From DATJSJ01 sp035504175 (GTDB lineage Bacteria > Pseudomonadota > Alphaproteobacteria > Acetobacterales > Acetobacteraceae), in assembly GCA_035504175.1 (NCBI GenBank), contig DATJSJ010000231.1:21472-85471 (forward strand): a stretch of DNA of 64,000 nucleotides. The letters are read 5' to 3'. The notes under the pieces are model-generated. The model had not been told where the DNA came from, did no database searches, and saw nothing but the letters and a program-made list of their open reading frames with translations. Shown piece by piece: positions 9,277 to 18,235 of the stretch. The first letter of the stretch is position 1; every line of letters starts with the position of its first letter. Both the position numbers and the translations under genes were made by a program.

Positions 9277-9290
9277 TTGATCTGGATCAG
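9277..9290 (+). promoter_or_regulatory. FNR/FixK-type box upstream of the ROK kinase
   Basis: TTGAT-CTGG-ATCAG matches the consensus at 9 of 10 positions. Its centre (9283.5) predicts a class II start near 9325 on the plus strand, 16 bases before the GTG at 9341. With the box at 9229, each divergent gene has its own site. Confidence 0.6.
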
Positions 9291-9340
9291 CGCCAGCCTG
9301 CCCGATCCGGGATCAACTGTGCGATCGGGAGAGCGCAGAC

Positions 9341-10243
9341 GTGGCATCGCACCGCATCGGCATCGACTTTGGCGGCAGCAAGATCGAGATCGCGGTTCTG
9401 GCGGCGGATTCGTCAATCCGGCTGCGACGTCGGGTGCCGACTCCCGCCACATACGCCGAGGCGATTGCCGCCGTCGCCACGCTGGTCGAGCAGGCGGAGC
9501 GCGAGGCGGGTACCGGGGTTTTGCCCGTCGGGATCGGATTGCCGGGCCGCATCGAGCCGGCGACCGGCCACGTCATCAGCGCCAATTGCCTGAGCGGCCA
9601 GCCGTTCCAGCGTCATGTCGAGGCGGCGCTCGGCCGGGCGGTGCGGCTTGCCAACGATGCGGACTGCTTCGCGCTCAGCGAAGCGACCGACGGCGCCGGC
9701 CAGGGCGCGCGATGCGTATTCGGCGCGGTGCTCGGCACCGGCTGCGGCGGCGGCGTGGTGATCGACGGCCGGCTGCTCGAAGGCTGCAATGGCGTCAGCG
9801 CCGAGTGGGGACACAACCCCTTTGCTTTCGAGGATCCGGAGGAGCTGCCCGGCCGGCTCTGCTGGTGTGGCCGTCGCGGCTGCAACGAGACCGTGCTGGC
9901 CGGCCCGGCCCTGGCCCGACTCTGCGACGGACCCGACGCGCATGACGCGACCGGCATCGCCCGGCGCGCGGCGCGAGGCGATCCGCGCGCGCAGGCGGCG
10001 CTCGAGCATCATGCTGCGCGCCTGGCACGCGCCCTGGGTCAGATCGTCAACCTGATCGATCCGGAGGTGATCGTGCTGGGCGGCGGCCTCTCCAACATGG
10101 AGCACCTCTACGCGCAGCTGCCGCTGCTGATCGCGCCCTATGTGTTCGGCGGGCGTTCTGCCACGCGCATCCTGCGCAACCGGCACGGCGACAGCTCCGG
10201 CGTGCGCGGCGCGGCCTGGCTGTGGGGATCTGCCGAGCCGTAG
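9341..10243 (+). CDS. ROK-family sugar kinase (fructokinase or N-acetylglucosamine kinase type)
   Basis: Predicted 300 residues. The N-terminus has the ATP loop ([14 protein letters not shown]). The central part has the catalytic [10 protein letters not shown] segment and GTGCGGGVV. The zinc motif typical of ROK kinases follows: [10 protein letters not shown], after the conserved GHNPF. It phosphorylates a hexose using ATP; the nearest relatives by eye are NagK/Mak-type fructokinases, but specificity cannot be read from sequence. GTG 9341 is supported by GGGAGAG upstream. It faces ppsA-pfkB, and its product could feed PfkB if it acts on fructose. Two strong hairpins follow the stop. Confidence 0.85.
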   Translation: MASHRIGIDFGGSKIEIAVLAADSSIRLRRRVPTPATYAEAIAAVATLVEQAEREAGTGVLPVGIGLPGRIEPATGHVISANCLSGQPFQRHVEAALGRAVRLANDADCFALSEATDGAGQGARCVFGAVLGTGCGGGVVIDGRLLEGCNGVSAEWGHNPFAFEDPEELPGRLCWCGRRGCNETVLAGPALARLCDGPDAHDATGIARRAARGDPRAQAALEHHAARLARALGQIVNLIDPEVIVLGGGLSNMEHLYAQLPLLIAPYVFGGRSATRILRNRHGDSSGVRGAAWLWGSAEP

Positions 10244-10285
10244 GGCGGTTCGGACCGCCCATGTCGGGCCGGGCTGCGGCCCGAC
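10243..10285 (+). terminator. Tandem hairpins after the ROK kinase
   Basis: Two perfect stems follow the stop codon: GGGCGGT-TCGG-ACCGCCC (10243-10260) and GTCGGGCC-n7-GGCCCGAC (10263-10285). No clear T-run follows. The gene converges on fixK, so they may act for both strands. Confidence 0.5.
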
Positions 10286-10427
10286 GCGCGGAATCGCGCC
10301 GCTTCTATTCGCCAGGGCCGGGGATCAAAACGCGATCGCCGGCGGCGGATTCATCGGACGCGGGAATCATCGGCCGAAGACAGACGACTGGACCGGCATC
10401 GCTCGGTACGGTCAGCGCGGGTCCGGT

Positions 10428-11132
10428 TCAGTGCATGAATTCGCAGCCGGCGACGCCGAGGGCGCGACGGTCCCGGATCGTCACGCGGGCGCGGTCGACC
10501 GTGATCGCGCCGCTGCGCCCGAAGCGGCCGAGGCCGCGGCAGACCGTCTCGACGGTCAGGCCGAGATAATCCGCCATGTCGGCACGGCCCATAGGCAGCT
10601 CGATCAGGGAGGTCGCATCGCTGCCGAGCCGCGTTGCCATCTCGAGCAGGAACGTGGCGATCCGCTCGGAGGCGGTCTTGCGGCCGAGCAGCACCAGCCG
10701 CTCGCGCCCGGCGCGCATCTGTGCCGCGATCACCGCACGCAACCGCCGCGCAAAGCCTGCATCGCGATCCGCCAGCAGCTCGAGGCTGCGGCGGGGATAG
10801 CGGCGCAGCACCACCGGCGTCACCGCCTCGGCGGCGAAGTCGTAGGTGTCCAGCGCCTCCCAGCCGAACAGGGCACCGGCGAAGAGGAACTCGCCGACCT
10901 GGCGCCGGCCGTCATCCATCAGGCTGACGGTGCGCAGACAGCCGCTCAGCACGACATAGCAATAACCCGCCGGATCACCCTGGGCCACGATCTCCTCGTC
11001 GCGATCGGCGCGGATGGTGACGCCAAGCGGTTCGAGGGGCGCCAGCAAATGCGGCGCCGCGGCGGCACCCGGCGCCGGGAGCAGCGATGCCGGCGGTGGC
11101 GGCGCCGTCCTCGCCTGCATCGTGGCAAGCAT
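10428..11132 (-). CDS. fixK: CRP/FNR-family regulator, FixK type
   Basis: Predicted 234 residues. An effector-type beta-barrel (about 30-130) is followed by a helix-turn-helix, [18 protein letters not shown] (about 187-204), close to FNR/FixK. Glu195 and Arg199 fit the E-x-x-S-R code that reads TTGAT, but the serine is Cys198. The N-terminus lacks the FNR cysteine cluster, so it probably has no Fe-S oxygen sensor and acts as a FixK-type relay under FixLJ. ATG 11132 has GGAGG at ideal spacing. The start of the long frame upstream is antisense to fixL and not real. It is the likely binder of the boxes listed in this window. Confidence 0.85.
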   Translation of the reverse strand: MLATMQARTAPPPPASLLPAPGAAAAPHLLAPLEPLGVTIRADRDEEIVAQGDPAGYCYVVLSGCLRTVSLMDDGRRQVGEFLFAGALFGWEALDTYDFAAEAVTPVVLRRYPRRSLELLADRDAGFARRLRAVIAAQMRAGRERLVLLGRKTASERIATFLLEMATRLGSDATSLIELPMGRADMADYLGLTVETVCRGLGRFGRSGAITVDRARVTIRDRRALGVAGCEFMH

Positions 11133-11603
11133 GCGATCCTCCGTTCCTCGACCCCGTTTCTGCCGCCGAGGATCGACCAGCCGCCGCCGTACCGGAATCC
11201 GACAGGTTTCGTACGAAGAACTACGTATGCAGGGCTTTACGTCCGGGCCGGGACCTGGCGCTCGGCGACCGCGCGGTCCCCGCAGGGCGGCCGCCCAGGC
11301 CGGGTGATGCATCACGCGATGCAACCCCGGGGAAAAGATGCGGGGAAGGTGTCTGTCGACGGTCCCTCCCCGCGAGATTGTCACGGGCAGATGGGACGTG
11401 GGGCAGGGCATTGCCCGTGCTGCGGCACAGTGCTCGCCGCGCCGCCGCCGCGCATTGATCTGTGTCAAGCCGGGCGCTATCCGGGGGCAGGGCCGCGGTG
11501 CTCCGGTGCCGGCAGGGATCGGCGCCCGTCCCCGTGTCCGCCATTGAAGGTCCGCCCGGTTTTGCCGCTTCCTCCCAACGATTCCGACGAAACGATCGCG
11601 CCG
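11133..11603. other. Divergent fixK-fixL intergenic region
   Basis: About 470 bases with no credible gene. The one clear signal is the FNR/FixK box at 11455-11468. The FixJ-dependent promoter of fixK, if any, should lie between 11140 and about 11450, but I cannot pick out a FixJ site by eye. Confidence 0.5.
11455..11468 (+). promoter_or_regulatory. FNR/FixK-type box upstream of fixL
   Basis: TTGAT-CTGT-GTCAA matches the consensus at 9 of 10 positions. A class II promoter would start near 11503, ahead of all candidate fixL starts (11544, 11562, 11604). It implies feedback of FixK on its own sensor. Confidence 0.65.
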
Positions 11604-13085
11604 ATGCGTCTCGCCGCCATCGTCGAGTCCTCCGATGACGCCATCGTGGCAAAGGATCTGGCCGGCACGGTGACCGCCTGGAACCGCGCGGCCGAGGCGA
11701 TGTTCGGCTATCCGGCGGCCGAGATCATCGGCCGGCCAATCACCACGATCATCCCGCCCGGGCGCCGGGCCGAGGAGGACGAGATCATCGATCGCCTGCG
11801 GCGCGGCGAGGTGCTGCGGGATTTCGAGACCGAGCGGCGGTGTCGTGACGGCCGGATCATTCCCGTTTCGCTCTCGATTTCGCCGATCCGCGACCCGGAG
11901 GGGCACATCGTCGGCATTTCCAAAATCGCCCGCGACCTGAGCGAAGCCCAGCGCGTGCGGCGGGAGCTGGAAGGGCGTGAGGCGCTGCTGCGTGCGGTGC
12001 TGGAGACCGTGACCGACGCCATGATCGTGATCGACGCCGAGGGACGGATCCAGTCCTTCAGCGCCGCGGCGGAGCGGCAGTTCGGCTACACGGCGGCGGA
12101 GGTGGTCGGCCGCAACGTCTCGATCTTGATGCCGGGGCCATACCGTGACGAGCATAACGCGTATATCGGGCGCTATCTCGCGACCGGACAGCGGCGGATC
12201 ATCGGCATCGGCCGGGTGGTGATCGGCCAGCGTCGCGACGGCAGCACCTTTCCGCTGGAGCTGGCGGTGGGCGAAGTCAACCTGCCCGGGACCCGCCTGT
12301 TCGCCGGCTTCATCCGCGATCTGACGGAACGCCAGGACAGGGAGAAGCGGCTGGCGGAGCTGCAGTCCCAGCTGATCCACGTCTCGCGCGTCTCGGAACT
12401 GGGCCAGATGGCATCGGCCCTGGCGCATGAGGTGAACCAGCCACTGACCGCGATGATCAACTACCTGAGCGGCGCGCGCCGCCTGTTCGCGGCTGGCAAT
12501 TCGGAGCAGGCGCTGCAGGCGCTGGAGCGCATTGCCGAGCAGGCAGAGCGGGCGCGGATGATCATCCAGCGGCTGCGCGATCTGGTGCGCAAGGGCGAGA
12601 CCGAGCGCGGCGTCGAAAGCCTGGTCAAGACGATCGAGGCGGCGAGTGCCCTCGCACTGGCCGGGGTCGGGCACCGGCTGAAACTCGAGCTCCGCATCGC
12701 CGACGATGCGACCGAAGCGGTGATCGACAAGGTGCAGGTGCAGCAGGTGCTGCTCAACCTCATCCGCAATGCGGTCGAGGCCATGGCGCATTCGCAGCGG
12801 CGCGAGCTGGTGGTCAGCACGCGGCGGGCGGACGACATGGTGGAGATTGCGGTCGCCGACAGCGGCCCGGGCCTGCCGCCGGAGGTCCAGGCGCGGCTGT
12901 TCCAGCCCTTCGTGACGACCAAGCCGCATGGGCTCGGGGTCGGGCTATCGGTGTGCCGGACGATCGTCGAGGCGCATGGCGGCGCGCTGCATGCCGAGGC
13001 GGCGGCGGACAGGGGCACGGTGTTCCGCTTTACGGTTCCGGCCGCGCCGGAACCGAAGCCGCCGCCGCCGCGTCAGGCAGGATGA
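11604..13085 (+). CDS. fixL: Oxygen-sensing heme PAS histidine kinase FixL
   Basis: Predicted 493 residues: PAS1 (about 1-115), PAS2 (about 125-245), HisKA dimerisation ([10 protein letters not shown], phospho-His275) and HATPase ([29 protein letters not shown]). PAS2 matches the FixL heme domain: [16 protein letters not shown] places His184 as the proximal heme ligand, and IIGIGR places Arg204 exactly 20 residues later, the same spacing as His200 and Arg220 of Bradyrhizobium FixL. It should bind O2 at heme and autophosphorylate when O2 is low. The start is uncertain: ATG 11604 has a poor ribosome site, and TTG 11562 or 11544 are possible. Its stop overlaps an FNR box and the gene is followed by a receiver. 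Confidence 0.9.
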   Translation: MRLAAIVESSDDAIVAKDLAGTVTAWNRAAEAMFGYPAAEIIGRPITTIIPPGRRAEEDEIIDRLRRGEVLRDFETERRCRDGRIIPVSLSISPIRDPEGHIVGISKIARDLSEAQRVRRELEGREALLRAVLETVTDAMIVIDAEGRIQSFSAAAERQFGYTAAEVVGRNVSILMPGPYRDEHNAYIGRYLATGQRRIIGIGRVVIGQRRDGSTFPLELAVGEVNLPGTRLFAGFIRDLTERQDREKRLAELQSQLIHVSRVSELGQMASALAHEVNQPLTAMINYLSGARRLFAAGNSEQALQALERIAEQAERARMIIQRLRDLVRKGETERGVESLVKTIEAASALALAGVGHRLKLELRIADDATEAVIDKVQVQQVLLNLIRNAVEAMAHSQRRELVVSTRRADDMVEIAVADSGPGLPPEVQARLFQPFVTTKPHGLGVGLSVCRTIVEAHGGALHAEAAADRGTVFRFTVPAAPEPKPPPPRQAG

Positions 13086-13095
13086 TCCAGATCAA
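13082..13095 (+). promoter_or_regulatory. FNR/FixK-type box at the end of fixL, upstream of the receiver gene
   Basis: ATGAT-CCAG-ATCAA matches the consensus at 9 of 10 positions and overlaps the fixL stop. The predicted class II start is near 13130, 33 bases before ATG 13163. This position argues against the more upstream ATG 13082 as the start of the receiver gene. Confidence 0.6.
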
Positions 13096-13162
13096 TGTGC
13101 CCGGCCCGGGACCGGGCGAGCATCGGGACTTTAGCCTGGCCGGACGGGGACAGACGAGATTG

Positions 13163-13555
13163 ATGACAGGCGATCCCGGCGGCATCGTGGCGATCGTAGA
13201 CGACGACAGCGGGGTTCTCGATTCGCTGCGATTCCTGCTGGAAACGGCCGGGTATGCGGTGGCGACGTACGATTCGGCCGCGTCCTTCCTCGGAGATGGC
13301 GGGGCAGGGCCCGCCTGCCTGATCCTCGATCATCACATGCCGCAGATGTCCGGGCTGGAACTGGCGGCACGCTTGCGCAGCGGCGGCTGGGCGACACCCG
13401 TGCTGTTGATCACTGGCTCTTCGTCGCCGGCGATCGCGGCGCGGGCCGTCGAGCTCGGCATCGAGCGGGTGCTCGAGAAGCCGCCGCTGGAGGCGGATCT
13501 GCTGGCATTCGTCGAGGCGCACTGGCGGGGCGCCGCCGCCGGGACCGAGGCGTAG
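13163..13555 (+). CDS. Stand-alone FixJ-type receiver domain
   Basis: Predicted 130 residues, a receiver with no output domain. The acidic pocket (Asp13-Asp15 in VDDDSG), phosphoacceptor Asp56 (LILDHHMP), Thr84 (LITGSS) and Lys106 (LEKPP) are all present, so it should be phosphorylatable. By position it is a likely FixL partner: a phosphate sink, competitor of FixJ, or shuttle. ATG 13163 is preferred because an FNR/FixK box lies before it; ATG 13082, overlapping the fixL stop, would add 27 residues unlike a receiver. A full-length FixJ is encoded 11 kb away (24628-25260). Confidence 0.8.
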   Translation: MTGDPGGIVAIVDDDSGVLDSLRFLLETAGYAVATYDSAASFLGDGGAGPACLILDHHMPQMSGLELAARLRSGGWATPVLLITGSSSPAIAARAVELGIERVLEKPPLEADLLAFVEAHWRGAAAGTEA

Positions 13556-13568
13556 CGCCCGGGGCGCT
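13554..13568 (+). terminator. Short hairpin after the receiver gene
   Basis: AGCGCCC-G-GGGCGCT begins in the stop codon. Stable but with no T-run, so only a possible terminator. Confidence 0.35.
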
Positions 13569-13876
13569 CTGAATGCGGGCCGCGCGCCGGCGGCGATCGC
13601 GCGGCGCCGACTGACCGCCCGGCTTCCCGCATCACCGACGCCGAACCCGTCGCCCGTCCCGAGCCGGCGCAGGGGGCAGCTACCGATCCGACTTCGGATC
13701 AGTACTAAAACGCATCGAGACTGTGAGCTGCGTCACAGCAGCGCGCCTGCGTCCGTGGGCAGCGTGTGGGGCAGGAGGCTGCGTATCGACCGGGGTCGAA
13801 ACGACCGACCGGTTCGTTGTCGGACCTTGGCGCTCGGCAGCGCAGCGAACACCCGACGCGACATGGACATGGCACA
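13569..13876. other. Leader region of the vWA gene
   Basis: About 310 bases without a gene. It contains the palindrome GATCCGA-CT-TCGGATC (13685-13700), an AT-rich patch just after it, and a CRP-type palindrome (13721-13738). I see no FixK box here. Confidence 0.5.
13721..13738 (+). promoter_or_regulatory. CRP-type palindrome
   Basis: CTGTGA-GCTGCG-TCACAG contains perfect TGTGA-N6-TCACA, the classical CRP consensus. It lies about 140 bases before the vWA start. A perfect inverted repeat at 13685-13700 is 21 bases upstream. A CRP-like regulator different from FixK would be expected to bind; none is encoded in this window. Confidence 0.5.
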
Positions 13877-15622
13877 ATGCAGATATCCGAGACCGTGACC
13901 GAAGCGGCGCGAAGGCACTTCGCGCAGCATTTCGGCAGGAAGGCACACCGGATCGTCCGGACCCAGAGCGACCGTCATCCCGACGAGGGTTTCCCGGTGC
14001 ACCGTTTCCTGGCGGTGGTGCTGGAAGCCGGCAATTCCGCCCCGGTCGAGCTGATCCTGGACGACGAAGGGCGCGTGGTGGAGCTGGCCAATCTGCGGCG
14101 CCGCGTGTTCATCCCGCGCGTCGAGCCGGTGCGACCCGAGCTGGTCGGCGCGGCCCAGGTCACGATCGATCCAAGCTCGAACGATTTGCGGCTCGGCGAG
14201 TGCGACACCGTGCGCGAGACCATCACCGTCACGATTCCGCCCTCGGCGGCGGTGGCGCCGGCGGACATCTATTTCCTCGCCGACAATACGGGGAGCATGG
14301 GTCCGGCGATCGGTGCCGTGCAGACCGGCGCGAACGCGATGTTCGCGGCGCTCAGCGCCTATCCCAACCTGCAGTTCGGCGTCGGCGAATATCAGGATTT
14401 CGACAATGCCGGCGATACTTCGCTCGCGTTCCAGAACCGGCAGGCGATCACGCCGAGCCAGCCGGCGGTGACGGCGGCGATCGGCGGCTGGACGGCGCTG
14501 CCGGGCGCGGGCGGCGACGGGCCGGAAGCGCAGCTCTATGCGCTCGACCAGGTGGCCGGATCGGCGGCGATCGCCTGGCGCCCTGGCGTGAAGCGCATCG
14601 TGGTGTGGTTCGGCGACGCGCCGGGGCATGACCCGATCTGCAAGGCGGCGAGCGGGCTCGGCTACGACATTACCGAGGCATCGGTGACGGCGAAGCTGCA
14701 GGCGGCGCAGATCACCGTGCTGGCGCTGAGCCTGAATGACGGATCGGGTTATGCCAACGGGCTCAATGACGATCCGACCAACCTGCTCGGTCCGCTCAAC
14801 GCGGCGTACACCGCCTGCGGCGCGCCGGGCGGGACGCCTGGGCAGGCGACGCGGATCGCCGCGGCGACCGGCGGCATCGTGGTGAACAGCGTCGATCCGA
14901 CGACGATCGTTTCCACGATCATCGCGCAGTTGAAGGCACTGCTGACGATCAACAACGTGCATCTGCAGCCGGTCGGCGCGATCGCGCCGTTCGTGACCTC
15001 GATCGTGCCGCCGTCCTATGGGCCGCTTCCGGGGGATCAGGCGAACACGCTGACTTTCGAGGTGACGCTCAGCGGCGACGTGGTCGATTGCGCGACGCGG
15101 GATCGGGTGTTCACCGGTGCGATCGACGTGGTGGTCGATGGCAGCGTGGTTGCGGCGAAGCCGACGCGGATCACCGTGCCGGCCTGCAAGTACACCTATG
15201 CCGTGAAGTTCGTGTGCGGCACGCAGGCGGCGTGCGGCTGCGCCTGTGGTCCGGTGCGTCCCGGCATTTATGCGACCGAGATCAACATTCTCAATCCGAA
15301 GTGCAAGGAGGCGACGATCACCAAGCGGTTCGTGCCGCTGGTGTTCGCCGGCGCGGTGACCGGCCGCGAGCCGGCGGTCGTGCAGGCGAGGGCGACCGAG
15401 CGCATCGTGCTGCCGTCCGGTGCGGCGACGATGGATGATTGCTGCCGGATCGGCGAGGTGTTGTACGGGGCGACCCCGGCCGCACCGATGCCGCTGACGA
15501 TTGGCTTCCTCGAGATCATCAGCGACCAGGAACTGCATGTCACGGCGGTCTACACCGCGTCCGATTCCGAGGGTCACGGCCTGAGTGTCGACGTGCAGGT
15601 CGTGCCAGGCCGCCTGACTTAA
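13877..15622 (+). CDS. von Willebrand factor A domain protein with cysteine-rich C-terminal part
   Basis: Predicted 581 residues. A vWA domain (about 129-330) begins IYFLADNTGSMGPAIGAVQ; the metal site is DNTGSMG rather than the common DxSxS, resembling the variant in integrin beta chains. An N-terminal region of about 125 residues precedes it. The C-terminal 200 residues contain many cysteines (ACKYTYAVKFVCGTQAACGCACG; MDDCCR) and look beta-rich. No signal peptide is visible, although the cysteines suggest an extracellular or metal-binding role. ATG 13877 is the likely start; the frame is open to 13766. Function is unknown. It has its own upstream region with a CRP-type site and converges on the cco operon. 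Confidence 0.75.
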   Translation: MQISETVTEAARRHFAQHFGRKAHRIVRTQSDRHPDEGFPVHRFLAVVLEAGNSAPVELILDDEGRVVELANLRRRVFIPRVEPVRPELVGAAQVTIDPSSNDLRLGECDTVRETITVTIPPSAAVAPADIYFLADNTGSMGPAIGAVQTGANAMFAALSAYPNLQFGVGEYQDFDNAGDTSLAFQNRQAITPSQPAVTAAIGGWTALPGAGGDGPEAQLYALDQVAGSAAIAWRPGVKRIVVWFGDAPGHDPICKAASGLGYDITEASVTAKLQAAQITVLALSLNDGSGYANGLNDDPTNLLGPLNAAYTACGAPGGTPGQATRIAAATGGIVVNSVDPTTIVSTIIAQLKALLTINNVHLQPVGAIAPFVTSIVPPSYGPLPGDQANTLTFEVTLSGDVVDCATRDRVFTGAIDVVVDGSVVAAKPTRITVPACKYTYAVKFVCGTQAACGCACGPVRPGIYATEINILNPKCKEATITKRFVPLVFAGAVTGREPAVVQARATERIVLPSGAATMDDCCRIGEVLYGATPAAPMPLTIGFLEIISDQELHVTAVYTASDSEGHGLSVDVQVVPGRLT

Positions 15623-15632
15623 GTCCCGGGGT

Positions 15633-15710
15633 CTGGGGCCGTACGGCCCCAGTGAACGGGTCCCCATCGCGCTTGCGCGATGGGGACCCGTCCAGGGGCA
15701 AAGCCCCTGG
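15633..15710. terminator. Triple palindrome, bidirectional terminator (repeat family copy b)
   Basis: Three perfect inverted repeats fill the gap between convergent genes: CTGGGGCC-GTAC-GGCCCCAG (15633-15652), a 34-base repeat with 16-base arms and a 2-base centre (15657-15690), and CCAGGGGC-AAA-GCCCCTGG (15692-15710). The last shares its core with copies at 5.8, 40.8 and 60.1 kb. Confidence 0.7.
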
Positions 15711-15713
15711 CCT

Positions 15714-15851
15714 TCACTCGTCGAACAGGATCCGGTTCGCCGCTCCCTCCATATCCTCATACTGCCCCGCCCGCAGCGACCAGAGGAACACGCCAAGTCC
15801 GCCGCCGCCCAGCAGCAGGCTGAGGCCGATCAGATAGAGGATGACGTTCAC
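15714..15851 (-). CDS. ccoS: Cytochrome cbb3 oxidase assembly protein CcoS
   Basis: Predicted 45 residues: one membrane helix (VILYLIGLSLLLGGGGLGVF) followed by LWSLRAGQYEDMEGAANRIL, the hallmark of CcoS, with the usual acidic GQYEDMEG segment. It is needed to insert heme and copper into the catalytic subunit in species where it has been tested. The GTG start (15851) overlaps the ccoI stop, so it is translationally coupled and is the last gene of the cco operon. Confidence 0.9.
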   Translation of the reverse strand: MNVILYLIGLSLLLGGGGLGVFLWSLRAGQYEDMEGAANRILFDE

Positions 15852-18235
15852 GAGCGGTCTCCTCGCAGGATGCGGAAGCTGTTGCTCATCACGATGAGCG
15901 ACGACGCCGACATCGCCGCTGCCGCAAGCCATGGCGTGATCAGTCCCGCGATCGCGAGTGGCAGCATCAGCACGTTGTAGGCCAGCGACAGGGCGATGTT
16001 CTGGCGCGTCACGCTGCGGGCGCGCCGCGCGGTTTCGATGATGTCCGCGACCGGCCGCAGGTGCCGGCCCTGGAACACCACGTCGGCGACGGTCTGGCTG
16101 ACATCGGCGCCGGTGGCCGGCGAGGCGGAGACGTGGGCGGCGGCGAGCGACGGGCCATCGTTCAGCCCGTCGCCCACCATTAGCACGTGGCGTCCTTCGG
16201 CGCGCAGCCGTTCCAGCAGCGCGACCTTGTCGGGGGGCGAGAGTTCCGCGTGGCTTTCGGTGATGGCGAGGGCGGCGGCGATGCGACCGACCGCGCCGGC
16301 CCGGTCGCCGGAGGCGAGGATGATGCGCAGGCCGCCGGCGCGCAGCCGGTCCAGCACGGCGCGGGCGTCGGGGCGGAGCGTTTCGGCGAAAGCGAAGCGG
16401 CAGGGCGGATGGCCGGGACGGGTCAGCCAGAGCTCGGGCGTCGGCGCCGGTGCCGGCGGCAGGCCGCAGAAGCTGCGGCTGCCGAGGCGTTCCTCACCCG
16501 CCGGCGTGGCGTGGGAGAGGCCCTGGCCGGAATGTTCGACCACGCCGGCGGCGGGTGCGGCCGGGCCCGCGGCGGCGGTGAGAGCGCGGGCCAGCGGATG
16601 GCGGCTCGTGGCGGCCAGAGCCGCGGCAACGCGCAGTGCCGCGGGATCGAGGGCGGCGACGTCGGCCAGGGCGAGTGTCGGTTCGGTGAGGGTGCCCGTC
16701 TTGTCAAAGACGATGGTGTCGATTTCGGCCAGCCGCTCCAGGGCGGTCGGCGATTTCAGCAGCGTGCCGCTGCGGAACAGGCGGGAGGTCGCGATCACCT
16801 GCACGACCGGCACGGCGAGCGCGAGCGCGCAGGGGCAGGTGATGATCAGGACGGTGGCGGCGACGAGCAGGCTGGTGGCGAGCGGGGCGCCGAGCACCGC
16901 CCACCAGAGCAGGAAGGTCAGCGCCGCGGCAATCTGCACGGCGGGCGCGTAGCGACGGGCGATGCGATCGGCGAGGACGACGAAGCGGCCGCGCCGCGAT
17001 TCCGCTGCCTCGATCAGCCGTACGCATTCGCCGAGCAGCGTGGCATTGCCGGTCGCGGTGGTGCGCACCGTGACGGCTTCGCCGAGATTGAGCGTGCCGG
17101 CAAAGACCTGTGCGCCGGGTGAGGCGGCGACGGGCAGGCTCTCGCCGGTGACCAGGCTGGCATCGAGCGAGGTCTGGCCCCGGTCGATGATGCCATCGAC
17201 GCCGATGCGCTCGCCCATGGCGACCAGCACGCGATCGCCGATGGCGACCGAATCCTGCGCCAGGCGGCGCGTGGTTCCGTCGGGTTGCAGCACGCTGACG
17301 TCGCCGGCGCGCAGCGCCAGCAGGTGCTCGGCCGTCGCCCGGGCGCGCCCGCGGGCGCGGTGGTCGAGCACGCGGCCGGCGAGCAGGAAGAACACCAGGG
17401 TGAGGGCACTGTCGAAATAGATGTGCAGGCCGCCGCGCAGCGTCTCGACCAGGCTGATGGCGGTGACCAGGACGATGCCGAGGCTGACCGGCACGTCCAT
17501 GTTGGTGCGGCCGGCGCGCAGTGCCGCGACGGCGGAGCGGAGGAACGGCATCGCGGCATAGGCGATGGCGGGCAGCGCGATCAGCGCCGAGAGCCAGTGC
17601 ATCAGCCCGCGCGTTGCCGGACCCATGCCTTGCGCGAGCCCGGCCCAGGTGCCGATCGAGATCAGCATGACGTTGCCAGCGGCGAAGCCTGCGACCGCCA
17701 GGGCCCGCAGCAGCGCGCGTCCGGTACGGTCCTGGGCTGCGGCGAGGCAGGCGGGATCGAACGGCACCAGCCGGTAGCCGAGCGCCTCGACGCGGGCCAC
17801 GAGATCGTCGGCCTGATCGGGTGTGCCGCGCCAGGCCAGGCGCAGGCTGCGCGTGGTCATGTTGACACGCGCAGTGAGCACCCTCGGCGCGCGCGCCAGC
17901 ACGCTTTCGATCAGCCAGACGCAGGCGCCGCATTGCAGCCCGTCGACGGCAAGCGTCAGCTCATGCACGCCGCGCGCATCGGTGCGGAGGTGGCGCGCGA
18001 AGCTGCGCTGCTCCTGGATTTCGGGGCGCGGCGCGCGCAGCGCGGGATCGAGCAGGCGCCGCTGGTAGTAGGCGCCGAGGCCGAGCGCCTGGATGGTGGC
18101 GAAGGCCGCCTCGCAACCGGCGCAGCAGAAGCGGCCGCCGGCGGTCTCCTGCCCGCAATGGACGCAGAGCGACGCGGTCCGCTCGCGCGGCGCCGGCCGG
18201 GCGCCGAGGGTGGCGTCGAGCGCGAGTGTCGTCAC
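15848..18235 (-). CDS. ccoI: Copper-exporting P1B-type ATPase for cbb3 assembly (CcoI/FixI)
   Basis: Predicted 795 residues. A Cys-rich N-terminus (CVHCGQ...FCCAGC, about 24-41) is followed by an HMA domain with GLQCGACVW (Cys102, Cys105), eight membrane helices including the CPC metal site (TCPCALALA), actuator TGES, phosphorylation DKTGTLTEP and hinge GDGLNDGPSLAAA. It exports Cu(I) to the periplasm for the CuB site of the oxidase. GTG 18235 overlaps the ccoH stop (GTGA). The extra cysteines before the HMA are usual in the FixI subfamily. Confidence 0.92.
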   Translation of the reverse strand: MTTLALDATLGARPAPRERTASLCVHCGQETAGGRFCCAGCEAAFATIQALGLGAYYQRRLLDPALRAPRPEIQEQRSFARHLRTDARGVHELTLAVDGLQCGACVWLIESVLARAPRVLTARVNMTTRSLRLAWRGTPDQADDLVARVEALGYRLVPFDPACLAAAQDRTGRALLRALAVAGFAAGNVMLISIGTWAGLAQGMGPATRGLMHWLSALIALPAIAYAAMPFLRSAVAALRAGRTNMDVPVSLGIVLVTAISLVETLRGGLHIYFDSALTLVFFLLAGRVLDHRARGRARATAEHLLALRAGDVSVLQPDGTTRRLAQDSVAIGDRVLVAMGERIGVDGIIDRGQTSLDASLVTGESLPVAASPGAQVFAGTLNLGEAVTVRTTATGNATLLGECVRLIEAAESRRGRFVVLADRIARRYAPAVQIAAALTFLLWWAVLGAPLATSLLVAATVLIITCPCALALAVPVVQVIATSRLFRSGTLLKSPTALERLAEIDTIVFDKTGTLTEPTLALADVAALDPAALRVAAALAATSRHPLARALTAAAGPAAPAAGVVEHSGQGLSHATPAGEERLGSRSFCGLPPAPAPTPELWLTRPGHPPCRFAFAETLRPDARAVLDRLRAGGLRIILASGDRAGAVGRIAAALAITESHAELSPPDKVALLERLRAEGRHVLMVGDGLNDGPSLAAAHVSASPATGADVSQTVADVVFQGRHLRPVADIIETARRARSVTRQNIALSLAYNVLMLPLAIAGLITPWLAAAAMSASSLIVMSNSFRILRGDRS

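Noticed and set aside
10140..11600. Long open frame extending fixL to the left
   Set aside because: It crosses the fixK gene in antisense and reads low-complexity sequence; PAS homology begins only near 11604.
11133..12929. Long open frame extending fixK to the right
   Set aside because: It is antisense to fixL; the fixK ATG at 11132 has an ideal ribosome site and the extension has no domain.
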